Assembly: GCA_013398955.1 (NCBI GenBank)
Contig: VWPU01006191.1
Location: 124,001 to 188,000 of the forward strand
DNA from: Callaeas wilsoni
Taxonomy: Eukaryota; Chordata; Aves; Passeriformes; Callaeidae
Reading direction: 5' to 3'
DNA length: 64,000 nt
The notes under the pieces are model-generated. The model was not told where the DNA came from. It was given only the letters and a program-made list of their open reading frames with translations, and ran no database searches. Position 1 is the stretch's first letter. The number at the start of each line of letters is the position of its first letter. This document shows, piece by piece, positions 35,261 through 47,300 of the stretch. Made by a program: the position numbers and the translations under genes.

Positions 35261-38200
35261 AACACGGGAGATCGCAGCCAGCCAGCCGATGGCACAGGAG
35301 TGCAGAGGGAAGATGTTGACTAAGGACAGAAGCAAACAGCTGCAATTAGGTAAAAACCATCGTGTAATCTTTGATGTTCATGCATATCAAATAGGAGGTT
35401 CCCTTCCCCCACTGCAATTCTAATTACTCTAACAGATAATTAGTATGTGCTGGTTAAAATGTGGATCCACCACTCTTTTTAGCATTGCTTGAAGAAGCTT
35501 TGCCATACATCTACACTAAATATTTTGACCCTAGATCTCAAGTATCTTAATCTTTACTCAAAACTCTACAGGCTTTGTCTTGGACACAGTGAAAACTTTA
35601 TCACATATAGCTGCATCTCAAAGATTGTAACAGGAAAAAGGATCTGGTTTTGATGCTCTTTCCTCAGTTTACTTCTAGCAGACAGAAAGGTAAGCTGAAA
35701 CAGCAAAATTTGGATTAAAAGAGCAAACTTATATGCTGTAATTAAAAATATGTGCCCTGAAGTACAACATGGTAAGCACTGAAAAATATATAGTACAGCT
35801 CTAAAACCAATTTTAGCACTGAACCAAATTTTATTCTTCCCCTAAACTGTCATCTCCATGCATTTTTGTTAGCGCTCATCTTTATTTCTCAGCATGATAA
35901 TAATAATTAATATTCTAATGAACCTTTTCTTAAAAATAGGCTAGTATCTGGAACTCAGTTCCAACTGGAAAAGGAGAGTGCTCGGACTCAGATCAACCTC
36001 ATTACAGCAGGGCAAATTCATAGTGCTATCTGATAAAAACATACACAAGATAACTTGTTTTTAAAGATACGCCCTCTTTTGTTAGTAATCCAGCTGATAG
36101 TACAATATTTCCTCCTTGAAAATGAACAGCTATAACCGTCCACTAGGAAATCTTTTCTGGACTCTTGCTGAACAAACTGACTTAAGCTTTGGAGTTCCAT
36201 GAATTACAAGTAGCCAAGTAATTCTGTTGATCCTGGCTCATCCTCACACACAGGCTTTACAGCATTCAATCACTATCAGGATGATGAAAATTCATGATCC
36301 AGAAGGTACCATTTCTAACTTGGCTTTATCCAAGAATTTGAAATTAATTTCTATTCAGAATCTTGACACCTAAATCACCTAAATGCTAGCCCCTTCTTGT
36401 GCATATTAGAATATTTTCATGTTTCTTAAAAACCACGCAGGTCTACAGCACAGAAACTGAGATGCAGCCACAACCAACAGCCAGCCTGCAACTCCCTATT
36501 TCCAGTGACTCTTGTTGAAACATAATGTGATGTAAAGTTTCCACTGTCACAAGTCAGCCATAAGAATTAAAACTCTGTAGTTGATAACACAAAGCTATTA
36601 CATTACTAGATCTTTTAAAAGGGAGTAATTAATGTATTTTCCTTTCTATTTTTTTTTTAAATAGGAGTTAACCAGGAAATCCCATTTCAGTCTCCTTCAT
36701 AGGAACTTCTCCAGCCACAGATTCATTATCTGATAGATCCTTTCTGAAATCAAGTGAGGTCCATCTGTACCCACTTATGGTTTTAGGATTTACATACTTG
36801 TTTAGTCTTCCAATGCTTTTCTTCTGAAAAAATACGGCTATCTATTAACTCCAAAAATATTAAAACCAAACAGATCTCTTGCAGACAGTCAGATACTGAC
36901 TGGAAAGCAGCTTTCAGGACTGACTGGAAAGCATCAGAGTTACACTGCTAGTTTTATTGTGATGATAAATGAAAGAGAAATAATTTCTAAGTTCACTTTC
37001 ACATTCTGTGGTGCAGGATGCTGCTTTAGTTTCAACATCAGTTTCTACGAATCAAAACATATAGCTTTTCCATTCTTGCGTAAAAAAAACCCAAACAAAC
37101 TCTGGAATAAAAAAGTCTGTACAAAACATGCATGTACTCTGAAATACAAAGTGAGTAAGTACACATTCCACACAAACTGTTTCTACTAGATTTACACAGT
37201 CTTCTGCTTGGATAACCTGTAACACTAGCGTGTTCCTGTTGCTGTACAAACCCAAATGGTTCTGCAGTCCTCAGTGACTGCAGCCCATACAAATGAGGCA
37301 CTTCTGTAAATTCTGTATTGGAAGAAGTGCACTGTGTTGAAAAATAATCCACAGCTCAATTTAAAGAAAAACAAGCAACAAACAAACTAGACTTTAAAGT
37401 TGTTTAAAGGGAAAAAAATACATTTATTATGGAAACAGCATAAACAGATTAAAACAATGACTAACTCATCTGAGAACCTGCAGAGTTCACTCACAGCCCA
37501 AGACATAACGTAAGAGAACATTTCTGTGATTATAACTGAATAGTTTTGATGCAAGAGAAGCAGCCCTTCAGTCAGTTTCTCCTCTTAGCTGGGATCTGTC
37601 CCTTCAGTTTTTAAACTTCCAAACCCTTAGCCTTTACTCTTTCTCTCGTCTGCCCAAAACTTTCCCTTTCTTTCCTCCTTCCGAGTATCGTGATTTTAAT
37701 TTCTTAGGATTTAGAATTTTTCTGCTGTCTTCATTCTTTATGTTCAAGTTTTTGTGTGTTAATTATTCTGCATGGAATGCCAACCTGAATTTAGCTTGAA
37801 AACACTTCAGGGCTTATATATTCTTGCAATTGCTTCATAACCGGAACATATGTCTCACCACCCTGCACGTCAATAGTTGCAACATCATTTTCTCTGGCTT
37901 TTACCAATGTAATTGTACCTCTTTCATATCTGCCCAGACTCCTTTTGCAAGGGCCTTTTTCTGCTGAACATGCCAACCCTCTCTGTGTATCCCTTAATCA
38001 GCTAAGTTTTCCTCCTGCAACCTTCCCCCACCTTCCCTAGCATGTTTTCATCAGTATTAAAAGTTAGCTCCAGATCAGTCCACCATGCCAGTCTAATACC
38101 TCCCATCCCCTCTGGAAAGCCATCCTCCTGATGCAGTGTTGTGTACAAGAACTAGTTCCTAGGAAATGAGCAGATCATCACAGAACTTTGCTGCCACTCC

Positions 38201-38299
38201 ATGACCACTTACCCCAATCTGTGAGCCCTCCTCCTACACAGACATTTCCAGATGATGAGCTCCCAGCTTCTTCTTCTGCTTCTAGAAATTTTTATTAGT

Positions 38300-38510
38300 C
38301 CCCCCAGGCACAGCCTTGCATTTTTTAATACTGAATTTCATTCCATTGCCATTACTTCAGTACTTAAAGCTCATCCATGTTTTTTGGGTTGGTTTTTCTT
38401 TTTTGTTTTCTTTTGTATGACATCCAGGTCCGTCTCGGTATTGCCAATGTCTCCAAACCCTGCGTCACCAGCACTACTTGTTATACTTTCACTACCATCA
38501 CTGATGCGAA
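38300..38510 (-). mobile_element. Possible ancient LINE remnant (CR1-like)
   Basis: TTGCATTTTTTAATACTGAA followed by TTTCATTCCATTGCCATTAC is close to TTGCATTTA..ACTGAATTTCATCTGCCATT, a stretch I know from an abundant old amniote element, seen here in the strand complementary to its coding sense. Further on, GTATTGCCAATGTCTCCAAA may be its continuation. Sequence decay is strong and the family assignment is a guess. Confidence 0.3.
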
Positions 38511-40726
38511 CGCTAAACTAAATCAGGACTATTCTGGACGCTGGGTAGCCTCACAAGCAGTCTCCCCCACCCTGGCACCTTCCCTTTCAACACCGTCCAG
38601 TTCTCTCCCCTCCAGCAAACCTCATTTTAAAGCACTTTGAGTGAAACATACCTGTCCTATTTCCTAGGACGGGCTCCTCCATATTAGCTGCAGTTGTCGA
38701 GCAGTCTGCAGCTGTCAGCAGCTTTTACTGAGTGGGAATTCAGAGTGAATAACACTGCAGGACAAAGTTTACCCTTATTTACAGGTTCACTCTCAGCCCT
38801 GCCTGAAAATTCTCTTGGCTGACAGAGTGCGATAAGTAACTTTTTGTAAAGTTTTAAAGAGGAAAAATGTTTTAATTACAACGGAGATAAGTAGTTGCAT
38901 TAATACTACTAGAATATTTAAGCAGTATTTCAGATGTCTGCTGGCACTCAGCACGTTTTAGAGAGGAATTTTACATCTGTGCTCCACAGATCTGAGAAGC
39001 TGCCTGCACTGCGTACCATTTTGCTCCAGTTATGCTTGTTATTAGGCAGTATCATTATGTACAATTTTCAGTGTTCCTAAAAGGGATTTCAATAATGTCA
39101 CAGGAAAAAATGGATGGTTTGTTTACTTGATTAATGTCGTGATCTGTGATTACAAATCTGTCTACTGTTGCTTTCACAGGAAATTATTTCAAGAACTTCA
39201 CTTCTGGGTGTTGCTTAACATCCAGCACTGACTCCACTATAAACTCATACACATGATTTATCTGGTGGCCAACATGTGTGGGAGGAAAGATCTAGGAGTC
39301 TGACAAAACTCTTCACTCCCTCTAACTTTCAGGCCATCAGATGCAGAAATCTAGATTATTACACTCCTAAGCCTGTTTGTAAATCCTCAGCCAATGCAAA
39401 CAATTAATATTGAGCTAAGTGGGTGCAAAATGAAAGTGATTAGGCACATCTTTTTTAAAAAAAAATTATATGCACATATTTTACTAGCTTTAAATGTTAA
39501 ACCAGCTGATTACATCATACCAACACAGTAAAAATTACTCCAAGGTAACCTAGGAAACTGTTTTAACTAAATAACAACTGAGTCCCCTCATTTAATCTCA
39601 ATTCACACAGAACACAAGTTTAGCTGAGTCTCCCTTTGCAGAGATCTCATGCCGTTTGCTCAGACCGGCTGGGATGCTCTTGCTGTTGGTTCATAGGGCA
39701 AAGCTCTCTGGAGACTGCAGCGAGGCTCGCTCAGATGAGGGGCCCTTGTCTGTTGGATGTGCTATTCTTGGTGGCCTGCCAGCAGCCCCAAATTTGGCAA
39801 GGTTCAGAGCACAAGCTACAGTCTGGTTGCTTATTATGAATGTTATTATTTTTATTGGTCAGTTAATATGTCTTCACTTTCTCGTGTTTTTATTTTGCTT
39901 TGATTATCTGTGTTAGCTATTCTGTGTCTCCAGCCTAAAGAGACATAAAGATGGGCAGCCCTCACAGTAATCATTAACTTTTACCCAGGACAGCTTGTAA
40001 GATTCTTGGTCCTCTGTATTTTGGAGTCAAGTCAGAAATCTCTATTCAGTTTCATCTCATTCCTTAGCCCGTCAGCATTTCCATAGTGCTCAAACAAAAA
40101 CATATTAAATACTTGCAAGTACTGTAAATGAAATGCAAGCTGCAGCTACCCAAAAGCAGCTCCAAGGATCAGTCAATCGAGAGCCAATCAGGTAAACACA
40201 AAGCAAAACTAGGATTAATTCTAGGTGGGGACTGCTTTGATTTCACCTGCCTCACTGCTGTGCTCATAATGCCCATATGTAGGGGCATATCTCTCACAAA
40301 CGCACACCTAGATAACATACATTATCATACAGAAAGCATAATACATATATAATAAATGTGATTATGTAAAAAGATAAAGCTGACTTTTTTAAAAGATGCA
40401 GGATGAATGACATGAAAACTTAGGCTGACATTTGTATCTTAATTTTCATTCTATCTCCCTTTCATAGTTACTTTTAAAAACTTCCAAAACTTTCCCTTTT
40501 TAGGCTGAAATACTGCAGGCCTGGTCTTTGCCAGATAATGAATATTTTAAAAAATATTTCCTTAAACCATTTTGTCTGTCTTTTATAAGGATAGCAAAAA
40601 GTGTAAAAAGCTGTACAGTCAGAAACCCTGGGAACAAAGTTGAACTTTGCCATGAAAGCAGTCCACTAAAAAAATGTTTAAAAGGGAATTGATAAAAATT
40701 ATATTTTATTTGGTGAAGCCCTTCAA

Positions 40727-40740
40727 TTTTTTTTTTTTTT
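40727..40740 (+). repeat. T14 homopolymer
   Basis: An uninterrupted run of 14 T in AT-rich non-coding sequence. Confidence 0.9.
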
Positions 40741-42693
40741 GTTCAGGCCAATTATATTTTCCTCAAGTTTTCTCACTAAGCTTGAAATCATGCACCCAAG
40801 AAAAACAACTCCATTTTTCATTTCAGCTAACCTGGCTTCTATAAAACAATTGTAGAAAGAAAAAGATCTGTAAAGTGCAGAGTGCTTGTGAATTTAGAAA
40901 CAAGCACAGATGAGAGACGGGCTGATACACTGTCTGAAACACAGCTCAGCTCATTCCTAAGAAATGTTTTTATATAAGTGCTTTCTGTTTTGTCTTCTTC
41001 ACACATATATTTGATCTAACCTGTTGGCTCTCCTGGTGTATGATACCGATTTTATTCTTCCTGTTCTCACTTGCTCAGCCTACTCTAGGCTACATTTGTG
41101 ACCTTTGTAGTCCTTCTGCTCCCTTCCACCCCATCTCTTCCCTTCAAATAAGGCTCCTTGAAATCTCGTTCTTCTTTTTCCTAAGCAAAACGTCTCAACT
41201 TAGTTCACTAAATCACTGCCCTGCTTTTTTCAAATCCCACCCAAGTCACGTCTTTCATATTGCCTCTCTGCATTGAGTTAATAAGAAGCAAAACCAGCAC
41301 AAGGAAACACCTGAGTTATCTCCTCTACCTAAACCTGTTTCCATTGAGCTAGGCTTTCTCTCCCGCATACAAATCTGCTCTGGCTCAGTAGTCTTGCCTC
41401 TCACTCAGTAGCACTGCAAACAAAATTATAACATTTGGAAGCAGCCAGGCCCACTGTAACTTTGCAAACTGCTTTTAAAAAAAGCTTACTTTTAGCATGT
41501 GCTGGTAGCATTGTAGGCAGCAGGCAGAAAATGGACTGAAGGGTAATAGAAGGGAGGTAAATGGAATAAAATAATATGGATCCCTTTTTCATCAAAATAG
41601 TTTTAATGACTGATAAAATTCCTATGTTTTACAGTCTAAACTGTTGCTAAAAATGTTTTTCAAACATTTACCACAAGGTGCCAGCAGTTCTTTAATGCGT
41701 TTTTATTTTCAACTCCTGCTGTATATGCTCAAAGCAGGGGTACAGTGAGGCAAAGACTGCAGACAGGGAAGTCATAAGGGGTATTAATGCCAGGATCAGA
41801 GACTGTTCATAGAAAACAAACGTATTTTAGGGCTAGTACCTATACTAGTACCTTTTAAAGAGACAAAAGAAAAGATTAATGTCGAGTTTAGAAATTTGGA
41901 CAGAAGTATAAAGCAGGCTAGTCTGTAGTCGTTTGGGGTTTATCTGCACTTTTGAAACCAGACCAACTGTGACAGTCCACCCTATAGTGAGGACACTCAG
42001 CTACCAGTGTCTCTTTTGCCTAAATCACATCCTCTGTGAAAGTTAGAGAGAGGGAGCAAATACCTCATACAGTACAGTAGCATCCACTCCCTTAGGATTA
42101 TAACTCTTCCTAATATTGGGAGACTTGTACACTACTGCTGTAAGCTACCTACTGGAGGGGGGGCGTGCTGCCTAGAATGAGAAAATGAGGTGTGTTAATG
42201 CAAAGACATCTACCATTTGTGAATTTATTAATAGTAAATCATCAATAAGGACTTACCACAGTTAAATGGAATTGCATTCCAAATAATGTTAGCTGTACAG
42301 TGTTTATCCCAGTACTCACTTCTATTAGATTTAAACAACCATGTTGCTGAAATTTAGCAATATGTAAGTATCAAAGCCAGACTTTCAACAGTTAAATCAG
42401 AATAATTCAGAACTGAAACAGCAGAACTTAAGAGAGGCTGCCTTCCTGCTCTGTTTTATTACATTTTCAATGACACAGCTATACGTGAATGGTTATTATA
42501 AAAATTACCTCAAAGTATACATGCATGTTATATACACTCCATTAAATCTTAATATTTTATACACATGCAGCTCTTTCCACTCAGAAAGGCTCACAAAGCA
42601 ATTTACAAACAATATATGCAGAACTAACTTGAGACATTTAATGCAATATGGTCTCCCTTCATAGAGATACATGACTAAACATCCCCAATGAGT

Positions 42694-42900
42694 AATATGG
42701 CCAGCAGCCATAACAGCCTCAGGCTGTGATCTGGTCTGCTCTCATAAGCTAAACAGGATTGGTCTTGGCCAAATGCATTTGGGAGCCCTCCAAGGAAATC
42801 CCAGGGTGCTTCAGGAAGCAGAGCTGGTGATTCAGTAGGTGGCACACTTCCCTTGGAGTCAGCTCTGAACCAACCACTCCCGTGGAAACTTTGGTAGGTG
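42694..42900 (+). mobile_element. 5S rRNA-derived SINE (SINE3/AmnSINE or Sauria-type), decayed
   Basis: The head follows 5S rRNA in order: GGCCA near 42,699, then GATCTGGTCTGCTCTCATAA (5S GATCTCGTCTGATCTCGGAA), GCTAAACAGGATTGGTCTTG (5S GCTAAGCAGGGTCGGGCCTG), GCATTTGGGAGCC and AAATCCCAGGGTGCTTCAGG (5S AATACCGGGTGCTGTAGG). It therefore keeps a recognisable internal Pol III promoter region. The following GGTGGCACACTTCCCTTGGA and GTCAGCTCTGAACCAACC belong to the body of 5S-headed SINEs as I know them from reptiles. It is not a functional 5S gene: it has several substitutions and a SINE body. Confidence 0.75.
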
Positions 42901-43244
42901 CAACACCATTAACCAAATGGGATTTCAGGCAGGATCCTCAGCTGAGACGGGTCATTTGTCACACTGTCATGATTTATTAGTGATGCTATGGATTCTGCAA
43001 TTAAAAACAAAGAAGTCGTTGCCGCTAAGCAATCCTCTCTGCAGAGTTCCCTTAGTTTGAATAAGCTGAAAGAATTTATTTCTAGCTTTTTCAGTGGCAA
43101 ACATTGCATTTCAAATGGGAACCATCTGTAAGTGTTGCCAGACTTCTTGATCTTCACCAATAGCAAGTGAATTTTTTATTTCTTACCCAAATTTTTGAAC
43201 ATAGGTGCATGAATCCTTTCCTTTCCTCTAGTATATCCCATCAG

Positions 43245-43745
43245 AAGTACCACATCCACTTCTAGGTACTGTTCCTAGCTAAAGGAAGGGTCAGGCAGAG
43301 GAGAAGCCTTTGGACAGCTGGAGAAATACTCTGAAGTCTAGAAGATGACTAAGGATGGACTGAGGAACCTGGTTGTTGTCTTGAAGACGAGTCAGAGGGA
43401 GGCCATAATGCGTTTTTAAATACACAACAGGCTGCTGAAGACAGAAAGAAGAAATAATTTCTCTTTCCATTCTATATTAAGTAGAATCAAAAATAAAAGG
43501 AACTTTTGCTTTTGCATCAGGGAGGGTTTGGGTTGGCCTGAAAGAAAAACTTGTCTCAAAGTGAATAGAGTTAAGCACAGCAGTAGGATGTGTGCTCTGC
43601 ATTTCTGGAGGTTGTCAAAAACACATTAAAGATATTTCTGTCAGAAATGATGTAGATGTTACTTAATCCTACTTTGGGCAGAGCACTGGATGAACACTTG
43701 AAGTCCCCTCCAGCCATATAGCTCAATGATTCCATAATTTCTATG
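43245..43745 (+). mobile_element. Old CR1/L3-type LINE 3' fragment
   Basis: Words in CR1 order on the plus strand: AGAAGATGACTAAGGATGGA, GAGGAACCTGGTTG, CAGGGAGGGTTTGGGTTGGC, AAAGAAAAACTTGTCTCAAA, TTCTGGAGGTTGTCAAAAAC, GATGTAGATGTTACTTAATCC and a 3' terminus of TCCCCTCCAGCC...CAATGATTCC. Divergence is high and no open frame remains, so this is an ancient, 5'-truncated copy, much older than the one at 57.9 kb. Confidence 0.75.
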
Positions 43746-44194
43746 AAAGCAAAAGATTTATAGCTTTGGGATTACAGATTTCTTCCTATTTATATTAACT
43801 ATAAACAATAATTCCACCCCACCAAAAAAAGCCTAAAACACATGACATGAAAAGTCTTTAAAAACTGTGCCATGGTTTTAGGGGGATGACTGCAAAAATT
43901 ACTCATTCTTAAGATTTCTAAGCAAAATTAGCTTTGCAATCTTGCTCACTTGGCTTTTTTTTTTCCTACATAGATATAACCAGAGTTTTCCACCATTCTT
44001 TCTCAAAAAGTCACAGAGAAGATCTGAGTTTCACAACTAAGTCAATAAACAATGCCGTGAACAACGAAAAATTTATTAATGCTTGTGGAAGTGTCAGATC
44101 CTTTTTTAGTTAAAGAAGAAAAACGGGAAAGTATGGGTAAAGGGGAAAAGGAAGACACTCCCCAACGTTTATGTATGACCTCAAGAAACACACC

Positions 44195-44345
44195 GACTTT
44201 TCCTGGGGGTTTTCTCATCAGTTGGGTACCTGTTTAGCTGCTGAGTTCAGGGCAGTCAGATCTCCCCCCTGGAGCATAAATTACGGTGCTGGCATTAGCT
44301 GATAACCCTTTCAGCTGACAGGGCCCCTTGCACCCTGCATTATAA
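44195..44345. promoter_or_regulatory. Candidate conserved non-coding element
   Basis: A repeat-free block with GCATAAATTACGG, a GATAA (44,301-44,305) and an inverted repeat AGCTGA-8nt-TCAGCT (44,297-44,316) that runs into the palindrome TCAGCTGA. It looks like enhancer sequence, unverified. Confidence 0.2.
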
Positions 44346-47300
44346 AACCTAAGGATGAACACAGTCACAGAAAATACATTGCTAAAGTCCAGGTTAAACT
44401 ACCTTGAAACTATCCTTCCTTTCTCTGTTGATGCTTTTTTGTTCTCTTTTGAACAAAGACAAAAAACGTATAAAGCTACTCAGTAATAAGGATGATCTGG
44501 GGAAAAAGTTTTTGCCAAGTTATTTTGTAGGGAAAGCCGTGTGGGTTGATTGCTGTCACATTGGAGGGAAATGAAGAGGCAGCATGTAAATGTAACAAGA
44601 AAGGTTTAACACAGTCTAAGCAGTACTGGCATGTGTCCCCGAGAAAAAACATGTTCTTGGGTCGGGATGCTGAGTACAGGGGTCTGGGGCCGCAGAAGGG
44701 AAGACATCCTTGGTCCTTTGATTGCTCCCCATGCTCATGCGAAAAGGACCTAATTTCCTGCAATAAATACATACACTTCAAAATATTCCTGATCCCTTCA
44801 ACAAGTCCTTTTCTAATTCTGAACTACAGCACAGCCTCCCTGGTTTTGCTTGGCAACCCATGGCGAAGCAGAAATAAATCCTGAATGTCAGTACTTTTTT
44901 TTTTTAATAAACATAACCTTAAAATGAGTTTTTCTTGTGATTTAAGAAAACAGTTTCAAAATGCATATGGGACAACATGTATCTGCTAATCTCCTTTGTT
45001 AGTTTGCAGGTATGTAATCTTATTTGTTAGAAAAATAGCCTCACAGGAGAAAGCATAGTTTATTCTTCAATGAATGGCTCTTAACTAAGATTTACAGTAC
45101 AGACAGATTACAAGTTTACTTTCTTCACAGAATGAAACAAAGAATGGAACCCTTCTAAACAAAATATTCAAACAATTCAAGAGCGTAGAGAAAGAAAAGT
45201 CTCTCTTCTTGGCTAGACAGTTTTGATACCTTAATGACTGTAACATTTTAACAGCTGTGGGAAAACTGACATTAAAAAAATACTCAGCCCAGAAACATGG
45301 TCTGTGTACAACATCTTTGAGCTCTTATATTTTATTAGCAATTTAGATTCATTACTGTTTTAAGGAGGAAGGAAGGGAGGTAGATGTTCCTGAGAGCTGT
45401 TTCTCTAAATGTATTAACCAGAGATTTCCAAGCACGATTTAATATAACACAGCTCAGTCCTCAAAAACTGGCAAAAGGGTAAGATGTCACCATTTATCCC
45501 TTCATTGAAATTCATGCTCTAACACAAGGGGTCAAAGCAGGTATTCGAGCAATCTTCCTTATGAAAATGAGATAACCTCCTTTCATCCCAAAGCCTGCTC
45601 TGATCTCGCTCCCCCCCTTCCTTCCAGCCTGATGCCAGGCAGCAGCTCACGGGTACCACACTGTCACCTTCCTTTTGAATGATGATGCTCCGAAGGAGCG
45701 CTGTAGTATTTAATAGCCTGAGATCACAGGCTCTCCTGACACAGTACTTAACCAGGTTCTGCCTTTCTTTCAGTGTGCTCATTATTTGCACATGGTCTAC
45801 GACATCCAGGAAGAATATGTTATCACACAAGTCCTCTCTTCTCCCACTGTTTGCTCTTCCATTATATTTATCTCCTTTACCTAACAAGTTCTTGACTATG
45901 CTGTCAATTTTGTAAAAAAGAATAAAACCAAAAACAACCAAGAAGAGCATTAATACAGATTTGGGAGGCCCTGTTCACTAATCTTTTAGGAATCCTAAGG
46001 CGCCCTTTAGGATTTAAAACAAACACTGAAGCCTGAAAATGACATGTTCTGAAGCTCGACAGCCACCTCCTGATTATACCATTAGAAATCCCTCAAAGTC
46101 TGTGTTCAGACTTCATCAGTCTCAACTAGTCAGACCTCAGGGTGGAGAAATGGACATGATGAGTGTTCACAAGTATTGCACAGGGAGACACTGAGAGAAT
46201 GTCTTGTGGTAAGAGAGTTTTAGGGGAGTAATTCTGCTTAATTACAGACATATTGAAGCTGTGCTTTTGGGAGTGATATAAATAAGGTAGTTAACAAGCT
46301 GAGACACAAAATGCACTTCTTTTGCCCTGGTAGACTCTGAGATCCCAATTTTGTTACACTTTAAAGGGCTTGTTTTATTTTTAACACCTAGATTTCTCTC
46401 CTCATTAGAATAGGACTAAACAGTAAAATGTTACTTTATTATTTGAATGTATTATAGAAGGAAGGCCATCCATTATTATTTTAAGCAAGCCAGACAGCTA
46501 ACACAGAAAAATATCTTCCTTTAAATAACAGTTTACATTCAAGCCATGGGTATCATACCCTCTTGTGCTGATCAGAGAGCCCTTCAGGGAACACCACAGC
46601 TCTGGATCAAGCAGCATTGGTGAAGCCCTCAGTGGGACAGTCCTTATAACACCAAACAGCCTTGGGAGATAGTCCACATCCAGAGGAACATCCTGTCAGG
46701 TTGGCAACCCATGTATCAGTTAACAAACTCATTTATATTTCAGAATATAAATGTCAGCTCCTGTGTCAATGATAGTTTAGGTTGTTACATTCAGCTTCTT
46801 TCAGAATTATTTTCAGAGAGACTGTATACAGTGTTAAACTTCTAATGGATGCTAGATGCTGCTAGATGCTTAAATACCTGAAATGGTGAGCTCTTTATAC
46901 CAGAGGGAAGTTCTGCAACTAAAGCAATCAATAAAACAGGTATTCCTACATTTATCCATGTTATCTTCTTTTTGTGTGCATGCCCACTCTCCCTCAAACA
47001 AATGCATTTTTGTAAATGAGAAATATTTACTCCTTTGACTACAACATCTATCCCCAAATTAGGCAGAGGATGTAAGATCAGACATATGGACAGTTATTTT
47101 AAAGCTTCTAAGCTTCAAATCAGCAGGAATGAGTGTTTCACAGCAGCCTTCCCCACGAATCTCCATCACACACCCGACTAGCATCTGCCTCAGTACCCTA
47201 CAGAGCAAAGAAACAGATGACTTCTATAGGGCATCAGACTTACAGCCCCTCACAGAAGCGTCTCTCACTGCTCTCAGCCCAGCCAAGTGGCATTACAAAG

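Noticed and set aside
42694..42815. Functional 5S rRNA gene
   Set aside because: Many substitutions and an attached SINE body show it is a retroposed SINE, not a 5S gene.
46565..46705. Possible CR1 or gene fragment (GAGAGCCCTTCAGGGAACAC)
   Set aside because: Only one short word resembles known repeats; the following sequence does not follow any CR1 order.
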